Assembly: GCA_039821555.1 (NCBI GenBank)
Contig: JBCBNX010000015.1
Span: 1 to 64,000, forward strand
DNA: 64,000 nt
DNA from: Bacteroidota bacterium
Lineage (GTDB): Bacteria > Bacteroidota > Rhodothermia > Rhodothermales > Rubricoccaceae
Direction of reading: 5' to 3'
The notes under the pieces: generated by a model
The model's database searches: none
What the model was told of the DNA's origin: nothing
What the model saw: only the letters and a program-made list of their open reading frames with translations
Shown here: one piece after another, positions 32,199 to 42,431 of the stretch
Position numbering within the stretch: the stretch's first letter is position 1
Layout of the letters: each line of letters opens with the position of its first letter
Translations under genes and position numbers: made by a program

Positions 32199-35100
32199 TC
32201 AGCGGACGTGGGTGATGCGGCCTGTCTCGCGGAGGCGTTCGGACTCGGTCTCGAAGCGCACCTCGTAGAGGTAGAGGCCGCTCGCGAGGCGGTCGAACTG
32301 GAGTTTGTGGTGGTGCACGCCGGGCGTCTGCTGCGGTTGCGCCCAGACCTGCACCCGGCGCCCCAGCAGGTCATAGATCACGATCTCGATGTCGCCCACT
32401 TCGGGGGTCGCGTACTGGATCGTGGCGTTCGAGCGGAACGGGTTCGGGTAGGCGCCCTGCACCTCGAAGACGCTCGGGAGCGCGGCCTCGCCGTCGTCCT
32501 CGTTGGCCACGACCACGCCGCCGTCGGGCTCCGACTTCATCGGCTCGGTGTTGCCCGCGAGGTCCGTGGCGAGCGTAAAGAACTCGTACGCTGTCCCGAA
32601 GGTGCCTTCGAAGACGTAGGTCGAGTCCGTGGTGCCCGTGATGATGGGCGCGAACTCAGTCGTCGTGGCGAAGGGCGGCGGTGCGGCGCTGCTGCCCGAG
32701 CGTGCGGCCCCAGCGTCGACGCGGCGGCCGTAGAGCGCGAAGCCTGCCAGGCCCGCCCCAGTGTCCGAGCCCGTCCACGCGAGCTGCACGCTCGTCGAGT
32801 CGAGGACGACAGTGGAACCGGTGCGGAGGCGGCTCACCGGGGCCGAGGCGTCGAGCGTATTGAAGATCGGCGGCGTCTCGATGGGCGCGTTGTTGTCGAA
32901 GATGATGCTGGCCTGCGCGTTGATGCGGGCGGCGTCGGGGGCGTCCTCGCGTGGCGTGATGCGGTAGGCGAAGAAGCCGTCGCCCTCCGGCGGCACGTCG
33001 TTCGGTGGGAGCAGCCCCGAGAGCGGGTCGCGGGTCACGTCGCCCGTCTGCGGGTCGATGGCGCGCAGCGCGAGCGTGATCTCGCGGGTCTGCGCGTCGA
33101 GCGTGGTGGAGACGTCCACGAACACCCCGAGCGAGTCGCGAAGGTCGAGGCGGTCGGCGTAGAACGCGCGGCCCTCGCCAGGCAGGTCGAACGCATACGG
33201 CCCGAAGCCGAAGCGCTCCACGCGGAAGGTCCGCAGGTCGAGGTCCTCGTCGAGGGTCTGCGTGATGACGACCTCCTTGGCGGGCGCGTTCGCCGTCTCC
33301 GGGTTGTTCTCGAAGCGGATGCGGTAGGCCATCGGCTCGTCACGCGGCACCCACCTCGCATCGCCGTAGCCGTCGGGCCCGAGGATGTCGTTGGGGTCGT
33401 CCGAGCCGAAGAAGGGCCTACAGAGCAGCGTGGACGTGCACGGTCGGCCGGTTGAGTTGCGGTAGAGCGTGACGCCCAGCATGATCACGCCGAGGACGAG
33501 GGCCGCGGCCACGATCCCTGGTGCGCAGAGGAGGCCCAGCAGGACGCAGCCCGACCCGAAGACGCCGGCCAGCGTCGCGAAGCCATAGGCCGTCGCGACA
33601 AACCGACCGATGGCTTCGAGCGTGCAGGTCAGCGTCCGGCACCCTTCGCGGCTGAAGGCCTGGCTCGCCGCGTTCGGGAACACGAGGAGGTTGGCCGCCT
33701 GCGAACCGCCGCCCGAAACGGGCGGGGCGTCTACGTCGCGCGGCATGTAGAGCAGCGGCAGCGAAATGCCCGTCAGCGGCCCATCGCCAAAAAGACCCAC
33801 GGACTCGAAGTAGGCGACGAAGTCCGCTTCCGAGAGCCCGGCGTCCAGTTCAGCCGTGAGCACGTCCACCCAGGCTTGCGCCTCGGGCGGCAGCGTCGAG
33901 CGGTCGACCTCGGCCATCGTCTGCGCAAGCTCCTGGGCCGCCAGGGCCGCGACTTCGGCGAACTCGTCCTGCGAGAACCCGAGCGCGTCCACGTAGACGG
34001 GGAACGGCTCGCCCGGCGTGCCGAGCACCGACGGCACGACGATGCGCGCGGTCCGCGTCTCTCCGACGCGCACGTTCTTGGCAAACACCGTGAGGACGCC
34101 CCACTCGCCTAGGTCCGCCGCCTCGTCCCCGCCGATGCGCATCTGGATGCCTGCGTTGGGCAGGACGAGGTCCGGACTGTTGGCGACGGCATCAGCCGGG
34201 AGCATGGCTCCCACGAAGTCCTCGGTCTCCAACGCATACATCTGGTCGAAGGGGAGGGCGACGGCCAAGACCACGAGGTCCTGGTCGGTGTTGCCGTCGT
34301 TGCGAAGCACGACCTCGTAGGCCGTCGCGTCGTTGATAAGCACGCCCGTGGGAGCGACAACGCCCGTGCGGATGCCAGCCACGCTCGGTACCTGCACCTC
34401 GAAGCCGTCGTCCAGGCGGGCGGTGCTGCCACCCTGCGCGGCGACAAGGTCATACTGCCCGAGGGGCTGCCCACGCAGGTCGAAGCGCACCTCGGCCTCC
34501 ATCGAACTGAGCAGGCGCACGAGCGCGCCGTCGATGCGGGTGCCGCCTCGTTCCAGGCGGAACGCGGTGCCCTCGGTGAGCTGCGCGCCGCGGATCGTGG
34601 CGACGACCCGGCCCTGGTTGCCGCCGGCCTCCGGCGTGGTGCTGAAGAGGCTAAAGGTGAATGCCTCGGCAGTCAACGACACGTCCGCGCGGTCGTTGCT
34701 GAACGCGAGGAGGTAGGGGTTGCGAACGAGCACGTAGTAGGTTCCAGCTTGCGAGGTCGGCACGAGCACCTCGGGCGCGCCGAGTGCGCTCTCGGCAAAG
34801 AACGCCTCGTCGAAGTCGCCGGGCGAGGGCACGCGGTCGTAGGCGACGAACACCTCGAACTCCTCGTCGCGGAAGGTCGTCGGGTTGTCGAGCGTGAAGC
34901 GGAGGTCGCGCCCGGCGGGCACGTCGAGCTTGAAGTAGCGGCTCTGGCCGGGGAGCAGCGTCAGCGGCTGGGCCTGCCCGAGCGTGAGCGACGGGAGGTC
35001 GACGCCAACGGCGCTGCTGGACGCCGTGCGGTTGTTGTCGTTGTCGGTCTCGCGGACGCCGCCGCGCACGTCGGTCCAGACGATCGCGCGGTACTGCCCC

Positions 35101-38100
35101 GGCACGAGGTTTGGCACGGTGCCGTCGGCGTCGACGTTCTCGGGCGGCTGGTTCGGCGACCCACCGCGCAGCGCGGCGACGGCGTTCGGCGCGGCCCCGA
35201 GCGGGACCTCGCCCAGGCGCTGTGAGGCGTCACTCCCCGAGGCGTTCTGGACGTGGATCGGTGCACCTGGTTCGGGTAGCCGCACGGTCATCGTCATCGT
35301 GCGGCGCACGCCCGGCGCGATGCTGAGCGAGCGGCGCTCGAAGGCGAGGCGCGGGTCCTCGATGTCGAAGCGTGTGTCGAGCGACAAGTGAACGGCGTCG
35401 AAGAACAGCCCTGCAAAGGTGTTCTGCCCGCGGTTGACGAGGTCATAGGTGATCGTCACCTCGTCGCCGGGCTCGGCTCCGGCGGGCACCACGACGTTCT
35501 CCACGACGAGGTCCACCGGCGGCGGCAGCACGATGTCGAGCACGCGCGCGTCGGTGTTGTTGGCGACCTGCCCGGCCTCGGTCACGCGGCGGTCGCGGTT
35601 GACCGTGGTGGTGAGGAGGTGGCTCCCGGCGGCGTACTCGGGGAGGAAGAGGTCGACGGTGTGGGTGTAGGTCGCGCCTGGTGCGAGCGGGCCTTGCACG
35701 GTCTGCGTGAGCAGCGTCACCGTCTCGCCGCTGGTTTCGGTGCCGGGCGAGAGCGTCCAGGCGTCGGTCCATGACGTCCGCGCTGGGACCGCCGCGCCGT
35801 CGTTGGCGACGGTGACGACGGCGCGCACCGGCTGCCCGGCTTGCGGGGTGCCCGTGATCGTCACCGAGGCGATGCGGAGATCTGCGGGGGCGGCGAGGCC
35901 GAGGTCGGTCGTCGTGGTGGGGAGCGCCGCGTTGTTCTCGCGGGCGAGTTCGTCCACGGATCGGTCGTTGTCGGCGTCCACCAGGAGCGTGTAGGTGCCG
36001 GTCAGGTCGGCGGGCAGCGTCACCTCGGCGGAGGCCTCGTAGCTCGCCCCCGGCGCGAGCGTGCCGACGCGCACGACGGCGTCGAGCCGGATATCGTCGC
36101 CCGAGGGAGCCGCGTCTGTGGAGAGCAGGACGGCGTCCGTCCAACTCGTCGCGACGGTGGCGAGGGGGCCGACGTTTTCGACGCGCCAGCGCAGCGTGAC
36201 CACGTCGCCGCCGGAGGCCGTCGCGGGCGGCTGATTGAGGAGCGTCGCCGCGAGGTTGGGGCGCGGTCGCGCCGTGACGGCGATCTCGTCGCTGCGCAGG
36301 ACGTTGTTCGTCTCGTCGGCCTCGAAGCGGATGCTGTCGGCGTCGGCGACGAGGTAGAGGTAGTAGGTCCCTGTCGTGAGGTCGCGCGGGAGCGTCACCG
36401 CGCGGTCGCGTTGGTAGGACGCCCCGCCACCGAGCGGGTCGCGCTCGTCGATGCGGGCGAGGCGCTGCGCTGCGCCGAAGCCGGGCCACGTGTCCTGGCC
36501 GGAGAGGTAGAGCCCGTCGCGGCGGAAGGCCGGGGCCGGGAGCGACCCGCCCACATTGCGCACGGCATAGTCCACGAGCACCGACGTGCCAGCTGCGGCC
36601 GTCGCCGGGGCGTTGAGCCGAGCGGGCACGAGGTCCGCGTAGGCGGCCAGTGTCACCGCCACGTCTGCCTGCGCGCGGTTGTTCTCGACGTAGTAGATGT
36701 CGTTCACAAACTCATTCAGCGCCTCGCGCTCGTCGAGGACGACGAAGACGGTGAAGGTGCCGGTCTCGCCGTCGGGGAGGCGGACGCGCTCGGTCACGCG
36801 CGCCGTCTCGTCGGGTTGGAGCGTGCCGTTCGAGAGGTTGTCGTAGTACCCCCGCAGGAGCACGCGGTCGGCGTCCTCGCTGTCAAGAAGGGGGTCGCCC
36901 TCGCGGTCGAGCACGTCGTCCTCGGAGAGGTAGATGGCGTAGTCGATCACGGCACGCGGCACGCCCGACGGGCCGATGTTGCGGATCGTGAAGGCGACGG
37001 TCAGGCTGTCGCTACTCCGGGCGGTCGCCGGGACGGCGAGGCCCTGGATCGCCACGTCCGAGGGCGGCACGTTGCGCCGGACCGTGCGCTCGGGCGCGCG
37101 GAACAGGTTGTTGTCGGCGGCTGCGCCCTCGAAGGCGTTCTGGTCGACGTTGGCGAGCACGAAGTAGAACCCGCTGTCGGGCAACGCTACTTCGTTGGCG
37201 ATGGCCTGCGAGATCGGGTCAATGAGGCCCGCGACGGCCGTGTAGGGAGCGCCGGGGTCCGTCTCGCCGACGAGCCCGAAGCCGAGGAAGACCGCGTCGC
37301 TGGCGTTGAACACGGAGTCCCGCTGGAAGAAGAGCCCGTCGCGGAAGTTGGTGGCGGGGCCGTCGCCCTCGTTGACGCCCTGCCAGGTGTATTGGTAGAG
37401 CACCGGGCGCATGTTGACGAGGCGGTCGCCCATCTCGCCCGGGCACGGCCGATAGATCCCGCCGGAGCCGGCTGCGCCGCCGCTGCTCGCCACGGCGATC
37501 GGGTAGAAGCAATAGGGGACGGGGTTGTCGATCTGCGTCACGCGCAGGTCGGGTAGGTTGGGCAGCGCGATGTCGATGGGGCCGCCAACGCCGAGGTTGT
37601 TTGCCTCGTCGGCCTCGGTCTCGCGCGGTCGCGTGCCGCCGTCGGCGCGGACAAGGATCTGGTAGCGGCCTTCGACCACGTCCTCCTCGCGCACGTCGAT
37701 GACGCGGCCTTCGCGCTGGATGCGCACGGGGATGGTCACGCGCGCGGTCTGGCGGTAGCGGTCGCCGGGGCCGAGCGCGGTCGGGTTGGCGAAGCGGCCG
37801 AGGAGCGCGTCGTCGGCGCTGATGCTGTCGTCGCGGGAGAGGTAGACGGCGTCCTCCCACTGCGGGCTGCGCGTGCCTGCATTGCCGGTGTTCGTGACCG
37901 TCCAGGCGACCTCGATCTCGCTACGCCCGACAGCCGTCGCCGGCGCAGCGATGGCCGTCGCGGCGAGGTCAGCAGCGTCGCCGGTCGTGAACGTCCAGAC
38001 GGGGCCGTCGGTGGTGCCGTTGGGGTTGCGGGCCACGACCTGCCAGTTGAACGTCTCGCCCAGCGTCAGGCCCGAGCGTAGCGTGACGCCTGGCGCGTCG

Positions 38101-40361
38101 GCGGTCTCCGTGGGCGAGCCGGGGCGGGGCGAGCCTTGCGGCCAAACGTAGACATCGTAGTCGAGCGCAAACTGGGCAGCGGCCCACTCCAGGCGCGGGC
38201 GCTCAGGGACGCCAAACGCACCAGAAGCCGGGTTCGGTCCGGCGACGAGGCCCGGCGGGAGGTCGGTCATCGGGTTGCGATCGCTCACCGAGCCGAGCGT
38301 CCACTGCCCACGCAGGTCGGTCGTGGTGACGGAGAGCGTCTGGGCGGTGAGGTCCTGCGCGCCGTCGACGACGGTCCACGGGGCCCCCGCCGAGGGGCGG
38401 CGCAGCAGGCGGAGGTCCTCCGGTGCGTAGATGTCGGCGACGGTGCTGTAGTCGAACGTGACGCGGACGCGGGCACCTTCGGCGGGCAGCGCGTCGAGCT
38501 GCCAGAAGGTGTTGCCGGAGACGAGCGCGATGCCTGCGGGCGGTGCCCCTCCGGGGCCGCGCCGGTAGAGGCCGCCCGCGACGAGCACGCGCTGCGTGAG
38601 GGTCTCGAAGTCGAGCGTCACGCCGCTGTTGCGCACCAGCTCGATGGGCGCGAGGTCCATCGTGCGGAAGAGGCGGCGGTCGTAGACAGCCGCGCCGGTC
38701 GGCGTGGGGACAGAGGCCGCGTCGCTGAGTTGCTCGATGGGCAGCGCCGTCGGCGTGGCGGCAGCGACGCTGCGTCCGGAGCGCTCACCGCGCTCAAACG
38801 CCCAGGTTGTCGACGTGCTCAGGTCCTCGTCGCGCAGGATGCGGCGTGGGTCGAAGGCGGTGTCGAGGTCGACGCCGTAGCCATAGCGGATGCGCTCGTT
38901 GCGCGGCACGAGGATGCGCGCCACGAGCGTCGAGTCCGACGGGTCAGCCCCGTTGGAAGTCAATGCATAGAGGCCGGCCGCCGCGCCGCCCTCGATGGCG
39001 ACGAAGGGTACGTCGACATCGCCATAGCGCCCGCGCCGGTCGTAGTACGACGCGATCTGGCTCTGCTCGGCCCGCCGCGCGTCGAGGCGGAAGTCGACCA
39101 CCACGCCGTCGAACGGCGCCGGGTCCCACCGCGCCACCTGGACGCTCACCCGCCCCCCCGCGAGCGAGAAGCCGCCCGCGGCCCAGAGCGACCCGTCGGC
39201 CTCGGCGAAGTCGGCCGCGCCGGTCGGGCCGAAGACATACGGGAGGGTGATGCCGCTGCCTAAGCCGCTCCATGCGGCACGGGCAGGGTCGTAGGCCGCC
39301 ACGCCGCGCAAGGGCAGCGCTACCGCCCCGGTCGGCTCGATCGCCTCGAAGCTGCCGCCGATGATCACCTTGCCGTCGTACACCGTGAGCGCGAACGGGT
39401 CGTTGCCCAGGAAGCGGGCGAGGCGCGTCCACGTTCCCGTCGCCAAGTCACCGTCGAGCCGCCAGAAGCCCTGGCCGTCGGAGTCGTCCTGTTCCACGAT
39501 CGCGTAGAGCGCCCCGTCCGGTCCGTATACGAGGTCAAACACGTTGTAGTCGAAGTTGGCGTTGCCCACGCGGCTCCAGGTGCTGCTATCCCAGCGCGCA
39601 ATGTTGCCGACGTTGACCGTGGTTCCGTCGGCGTTGACCATGCCACGAAACATGTCGCCGCTGACCAAGAGGTCGCCCGAGTTCGGGTCGAGCGTCATCG
39701 CGTCGACCACGGCAAAGCGGTCGCCGCTCACGCCCTGCCCGAGCGGCTGCCAGCGGCTCCCGTCCCAGGCGATGATCTTGTTGGACGCCACGAAGCTGCC
39801 GTTGGCGTTGGTGCCCCCGGAGAAGCCGGTGCTGTTGTCACGCCCGCCGACGTAGAGCGTGCTGGTCGCGTCGTCATAGAGCAGGCTGTTGACCGCGCCT
39901 TCCAATCCCTGACCGAGCGGAGAAAACGCGGAGCCGTCCCAGCGGGCGATGTAGTTGACCTCAGTGCCTCGAAGAGCCGTGAATGAGCCGCCGAGGTAGA
40001 GGTCGCCGTTGGGCGCGAACGCGAGCGCGTAGACGCGGTCGTTGGTGTCGGCACCCAGGTCGATGGGGTCCCAGACGGTGCCCGTCCAGCGGAGCAGCCC
40101 GCTGAAGCCGCCGATGTAGCGGCCAGCCACATACACGTCGCCGGTGGTCGGGTGCACGGCCACCGCGTGCAGATCGATGCCAGGGAGGCCGTTGAGGCCG
40201 GGGGCCACGCTGCCGTTGGTGCCGAACTCGTCGGACCAGGCACCGACCTCGGAGGGGGGCAGGGTCTGAGCGCGGAGGGGAACCGCCAGAAAGAGGCCCA
40301 GCAGGGGAAGCAGCGAGGCGGCAACGACGATGCGGGCGCGGTTCAGGGACGTATCGAACAC
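32199..40361 (-). CDS. Giant T9SS-secreted protein with propeller and CARDB repeats
   Basis: About 2720 residues; I start at GTG 40361 (VFDTSLNRAR) so that the signal peptide (IVVAASLLPLLGLFLAVPL) is N-terminal, though the frame opens at GTG 40403. Domains in order: a beta-propeller of DVYVAGRY and LYLGGSF-type blades (about 60-420); a mixed region with an Fn3-like WTFTTGD end (to about 800); about eight CARDB-type domains (DLRVTQIDNPVP, DVAIQGLAVPA, ADLVPARLNAP and others, about 800-1700); a PPC-like domain (LLPGQSRYFKLDVPAG, about 1800-1900); a hydrophobic Gly/Cys-rich helical segment (about 2240-2310); the DPNDILGPDG DUF7619-like block; and a T9SS tail (YPNPFRSNATIQYATP through GRITHVR). 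Probably a surface adhesin. It lies antisense between aroB and aroC. Confidence 0.88.
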   Translation of the reverse strand: MFDTSLNRARIVVAASLLPLLGLFLAVPLRAQTLPPSEVGAWSDEFGTNGSVAPGLNGLPGIDLHAVAVHPTTGDVYVAGRYIGGFSGLLRWTGTVWDPIDLGADTNDRVYALAFAPNGDLYLGGSFTALRGTEVNYIARWDGSAFSPLGQGLEGAVNSLLYDDATSTLYVGGRDNSTGFSGGTNANGSFVASNKIIAWDGSRWQPLGQGVSGDRFAVVDAMTLDPNSGDLLVSGDMFRGMVNADGTTVNVGNIARWDSSTWSRVGNANFDYNVFDLVYGPDGALYAIVEQDDSDGQGFWRLDGDLATGTWTRLARFLGNDPFALTVYDGKVIIGGSFEAIEPTGAVALPLRGVAAYDPARAAWSGLGSGITLPYVFGPTGAADFAEADGSLWAAGGFSLAGGRVSVQVARWDPAPFDGVVVDFRLDARRAEQSQIASYYDRRGRYGDVDVPFVAIEGGAAAGLYALTSNGADPSDSTLVARILVPRNERIRYGYGVDLDTAFDPRRILRDEDLSTSTTWAFERGERSGRSVAAATPTALPIEQLSDAASVPTPTGAAVYDRRLFRTMDLAPIELVRNSGVTLDFETLTQRVLVAGGLYRRGPGGAPPAGIALVSGNTFWQLDALPAEGARVRVTFDYSTVADIYAPEDLRLLRRPSAGAPWTVVDGAQDLTAQTLSVTTTDLRGQWTLGSVSDRNPMTDLPPGLVAGPNPASGAFGVPERPRLEWAAAQFALDYDVYVWPQGSPRPGSPTETADAPGVTLRSGLTLGETFNWQVVARNPNGTTDGPVWTFTTGDAADLAATAIAAPATAVGRSEIEVAWTVTNTGNAGTRSPQWEDAVYLSRDDSISADDALLGRFANPTALGPGDRYRQTARVTIPVRIQREGRVIDVREEDVVEGRYQILVRADGGTRPRETEADEANNLGVGGPIDIALPNLPDLRVTQIDNPVPYCFYPIAVASSGGAAGSGGIYRPCPGEMGDRLVNMRPVLYQYTWQGVNEGDGPATNFRDGLFFQRDSVFNASDAVFLGFGLVGETDPGAPYTAVAGLIDPISQAIANEVALPDSGFYFVLANVDQNAFEGAAADNNLFRAPERTVRRNVPPSDVAIQGLAVPATARSSDSLTVAFTIRNIGPSGVPRAVIDYAIYLSEDDVLDREGDPLLDSEDADRVLLRGYYDNLSNGTLQPDETARVTERVRLPDGETGTFTVFVVLDEREALNEFVNDIYYVENNRAQADVAVTLAAYADLVPARLNAPATAAAGTSVLVDYAVRNVGGSLPAPAFRRDGLYLSGQDTWPGFGAAQRLARIDERDPLGGGASYQRDRAVTLPRDLTTGTYYLYLVADADSIRFEADETNNVLRSDEIAVTARPRPNLAATLLNQPPATASGGDVVTLRWRVENVGPLATVATSWTDAVLLSTDAAPSGDDIRLDAVVRVGTLAPGASYEASAEVTLPADLTGTYTLLVDADNDRSVDELARENNAALPTTTTDLGLAAPADLRIASVTITGTPQAGQPVRAVVTVANDGAAVPARTSWTDAWTLSPGTETSGETVTLLTQTVQGPLAPGATYTHTVDLFLPEYAAGSHLLTTTVNRDRRVTEAGQVANNTDARVLDIVLPPPVDLVVENVVVPAGAEPGDEVTITYDLVNRGQNTFAGLFFDAVHLSLDTRFDIEDPRLAFERRSLSIAPGVRRTMTMTVRLPEPGAPIHVQNASGSDASQRLGEVPLGAAPNAVAALRGGSPNQPPENVDADGTVPNLVPGQYRAIVWTDVRGGVRETDNDNNRTASSSAVGVDLPSLTLGQAQPLTLLPGQSRYFKLDVPAGRDLRFTLDNPTTFRDEEFEVFVAYDRVPSPGDFDEAFFAESALGAPEVLVPTSQAGTYYVLVRNPYLLAFSNDRADVSLTAEAFTFSLFSTTPEAGGNQGRVVATIRGAQLTEGTAFRLERGGTRIDGALVRLLSSMEAEVRFDLRGQPLGQYDLVAAQGGSTARLDDGFEVQVPSVAGIRTGVVAPTGVLINDATAYEVVLRNDGNTDQDLVVLAVALPFDQMYALETEDFVGAMLPADAVANSPDLVLPNAGIQMRIGGDEAADLGEWGVLTVFAKNVRVGETRTARIVVPSVLGTPGEPFPVYVDALGFSQDEFAEVAALAAQELAQTMAEVDRSTLPPEAQAWVDVLTAELDAGLSEADFVAYFESVGLFGDGPLTGISLPLLYMPRDVDAPPVSGGGSQAANLLVFPNAASQAFSREGCRTLTCTLEAIGRFVATAYGFATLAGVFGSGCVLLGLLCAPGIVAAALVLGVIMLGVTLYRNSTGRPCTSTLLCRPFFGSDDPNDILGPDGYGDARWVPRDEPMAYRIRFENNPETANAPAKEVVITQTLDEDLDLRTFRVERFGFGPYAFDLPGEGRAFYADRLDLRDSLGVFVDVSTTLDAQTREITLALRAIDPQTGDVTRDPLSGLLPPNDVPPEGDGFFAYRITPREDAPDAARINAQASIIFDNNAPIETPPIFNTLDASAPVSRLRTGSTVVLDSTSVQLAWTGSDTGAGLAGFALYGRRVDAGAARSGSSAAPPPFATTTEFAPIITGTTDSTYVFEGTFGTAYEFFTLATDLAGNTEPMKSEPDGGVVVANEDDGEAALPSVFEVQGAYPNPFRSNATIQYATPEVGDIEIVIYDLLGRRVQVWAQPQQTPGVHHHKLQFDRLASGLYLYEVRFETESERLRETGRITHVR

Positions 40362-40561
40362 GGTGTCAAGGGTGCGCGAGGAGGGGGCGTCACCTTCCAC
40401 CACGGAGTCGGGCCGCAGAGTGGATCACGGCGGTGCCACAATTGTCTGGGGCCGAGGGGTCGGATTTCCTCCGGGCCTTCACGCTTTGCCCTTTCGCCGC
40501 CCCGGGTGCAGTCCGAGCTTTCAGGCCGCTTGCGTTTCCCACCCACCACTCCGACGAACCC

Positions 40562-41764
40562 GTGATCCGCTACCTCACCGCCGGCGAGTCCCATGGCGAA
40601 GCGCTCCTCGGCATCGTCGAAGGGTGCCCGGCTGGGCTACCGCTTCTGCCCGCCGACCTCGACGAGCACCTCGCCCGGCGCTGGCTCGGCTTCGGGCGCG
40701 GCGGGCGCGCCAAGATCGAGACGGACCGCGCGCACGTCTACTCCGGCGTCCGCCACGGCGCGACAATGGGGAGCCCCATTGCCCTCAAGCTTGTCAACGC
40801 GAGCTATCACAAGGACAAGGCGCGCTGGCCCGAGGTGATGGCCGTCGAGCCGGTGGACGAGGATGTCGAGAAGGTGACGCTGCCGCGGCCGGGGCACGCC
40901 GACCTCGTCGGGACGCAGAAGTACGGCTTCGACGATATTCGCCCCGTGATCGACCGGAGTTCGGCGCGTGAGACGGCGATGCGCGTGGCGTGCTGCTCGG
41001 TCGCGCGACACCTGCTGCGCGTGCTCGGCATCGAAGTGGGCAGCCACGTCGTCCGCATCGGGGCGGTCGGCTACGAAGACAAAGCCGACTGGATCGAACG
41101 CCGCGATGCGCTCCTCGGCGATCATGCAGGAAATGGGGGCGGCGCGCGGGCGCTCTACGAGGCCGCCGACCAGTCCGAGACGCGCATGCTCGACGCCGAC
41201 CTCACCGCCGCAACCATCGCCCACATCAAGGCGATGAAGAAGGCCGGCGACTCGCTCGGCGGCGTCTACGAGGTCGTCGTCACGGGCGTCCCGCCGGGGC
41301 TGGGCTCCTACGTCCAGTGGGACCGCAAGCTCGACGGGCAACTCGCGCAGGCGATTCTCTCGATTCAGGCACAGAAGGCCGTCGAAGTTGGTGACGGCAT
41401 CGACGGGGGCACGCTGCCGGGCTCGGCGTTCCATGACCCGATTACGCGTGAAAATGGCACGTTCGCTCGCAGCAGCAACCACGCGGGCGGCATCGAAGGC
41501 GGGATGTCCAACGGCATGCCGATCATCGTGCGTGGCGTGATGAAGCCGATCCCGACGCTCATCAAGCCGCTCGGCACGGTGGACATCGCCACCGGCGAGG
41601 CGCAGCCGACGCGCTACGAGCGCTCTGACGTGACGAGCGTACCCGCCGCGAGCACCGTCGCCGAGGCGACCGTTGCGCTCGTCATCGCCAACGCGCTTCT
41701 GGAAAAGCTCGGCGGGGACAGCCTCGATGAGATCCGCCCCCGCCTGGATGCGCTACGCAGGTAA
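40562..41764 (+). CDS. aroC: Chorismate synthase
   Basis: 400 residues; converts EPSP to chorismate with reduced FMN. Family marks are RYLTAGESHGEALLGIVEG at the N-terminus, GRGGRAKIETD, the GVRHGATMGSPIAL block, RPGHADLVGTQKYG, RSSARETAMRVA and the C-terminal NHAGGIEGGMSNG. I start at the GTG at 40562 (VIRYLTAGESHG), as the residues before it in the open frame do not belong to the family. The 200-bp region before it is shared with the divergent start of the giant secreted protein gene. Confidence 0.96.
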   Translation: MIRYLTAGESHGEALLGIVEGCPAGLPLLPADLDEHLARRWLGFGRGGRAKIETDRAHVYSGVRHGATMGSPIALKLVNASYHKDKARWPEVMAVEPVDEDVEKVTLPRPGHADLVGTQKYGFDDIRPVIDRSSARETAMRVACCSVARHLLRVLGIEVGSHVVRIGAVGYEDKADWIERRDALLGDHAGNGGGARALYEAADQSETRMLDADLTAATIAHIKAMKKAGDSLGGVYEVVVTGVPPGLGSYVQWDRKLDGQLAQAILSIQAQKAVEVGDGIDGGTLPGSAFHDPITRENGTFARSSNHAGGIEGGMSNGMPIIVRGVMKPIPTLIKPLGTVDIATGEAQPTRYERSDVTSVPAASTVAEATVALVIANALLEKLGGDSLDEIRPRLDALRR

Positions 41765-41780
41765 TTCAGCGCTTGCAACC

Positions 41781-42137
41781 TCAGCGGGGGGCGAAGCGAA
41801 TCTGACGTTCAGTCACCACTACGAACCGGTCCTCCAACTGCTCCGCGTGATGCTTCAGCACCCGGGAGAGTAGCGCGGTCTTGAGTCGCGTTGGCAGGCC
41901 TCCAGGGCGTAGAAGAACGATACCGTGATGCGCCCTCTTCTCGCGGTAGACCATCTCGCCAAAATCCTTGTCGTTGGTGATGAGGATGCGCCGCTCCCGT
42001 ACGGCACGAGCCAGGACTGCATCGTCGGAGATACCTGGACATGCATCGTAGATTGAGATGACATCGTGGCCCTGTTTCGCCAGCCAGCGAGCTACTCCAG
42101 GTCCGGTGCACTCGTCTACAAGAAGCCGGAGTACCAT
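41781..42137 (-). CDS. DUF5615 PIN-like toxin
   Basis: 118 residues. The opening LRLLVDECTGPGVARWLAKQGHDV, followed by ISDDAVLARAVRERRILITNDKDFGEMVY, is the DUF5615 (Mut7-C/PIN-like) pattern with the acidic residues (D8, E9, and the ND/KD pair) expected of an RNase-like metal site. It starts three bases after the stop of the DUF433 gene, as in other DUF433-DUF5615 modules, which are regarded as toxin-antitoxin pairs. Convergent with aroC. Confidence 0.85.
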   Translation of the reverse strand: MVLRLLVDECTGPGVARWLAKQGHDVISIYDACPGISDDAVLARAVRERRILITNDKDFGEMVYREKRAHHGIVLLRPGGLPTRLKTALLSRVLKHHAEQLEDRFVVVTERQIRFAPR

Positions 42138-42140
42138 CGC

Positions 42141-42377
42141 TTAGGCAGCGAGTGGAACAAAGCTCGCGTCGGCTAGCGTGCGCTGAGCGAATAAGAGGCA
42201 CGCTTGGATGTCTTCTCGTTCGAGCCTTGCATACTCGTCAAGCACGTCTTCCACCCTAGCTCCGTGAGCGAGGAGGCCGATCACAAAGTCAACGGTGAGC
42301 CGGGTGCCACGGATGACAGGCTTGCCGACCATCACGTTGGGGTCGGTGTGGATGCGGTCGAGAAGCGCGTCGCTCAT
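42141..42377 (-). CDS. DUF433 antitoxin
   Basis: 78 residues. The IHTDPNVMVGKPVIRGTRLTVDFVIGLLAHG core is the DUF433 signature, a small winged-helix-like domain. It precedes the DUF5615 gene by three bases, and by family knowledge acts as the antitoxin and probable autorepressor of the pair. ATG at 42377; a 54-bp gap separates it from the DUF4870 gene. Confidence 0.88.
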   Translation of the reverse strand: MSDALLDRIHTDPNVMVGKPVIRGTRLTVDFVIGLLAHGARVEDVLDEYARLEREDIQACLLFAQRTLADASFVPLAA

Positions 42378-42431
42378 GGGAATAGTGGCTATGATACTTC
42401 GCGTGAACGACGCGCCGCTCGCTCTGTTCGC

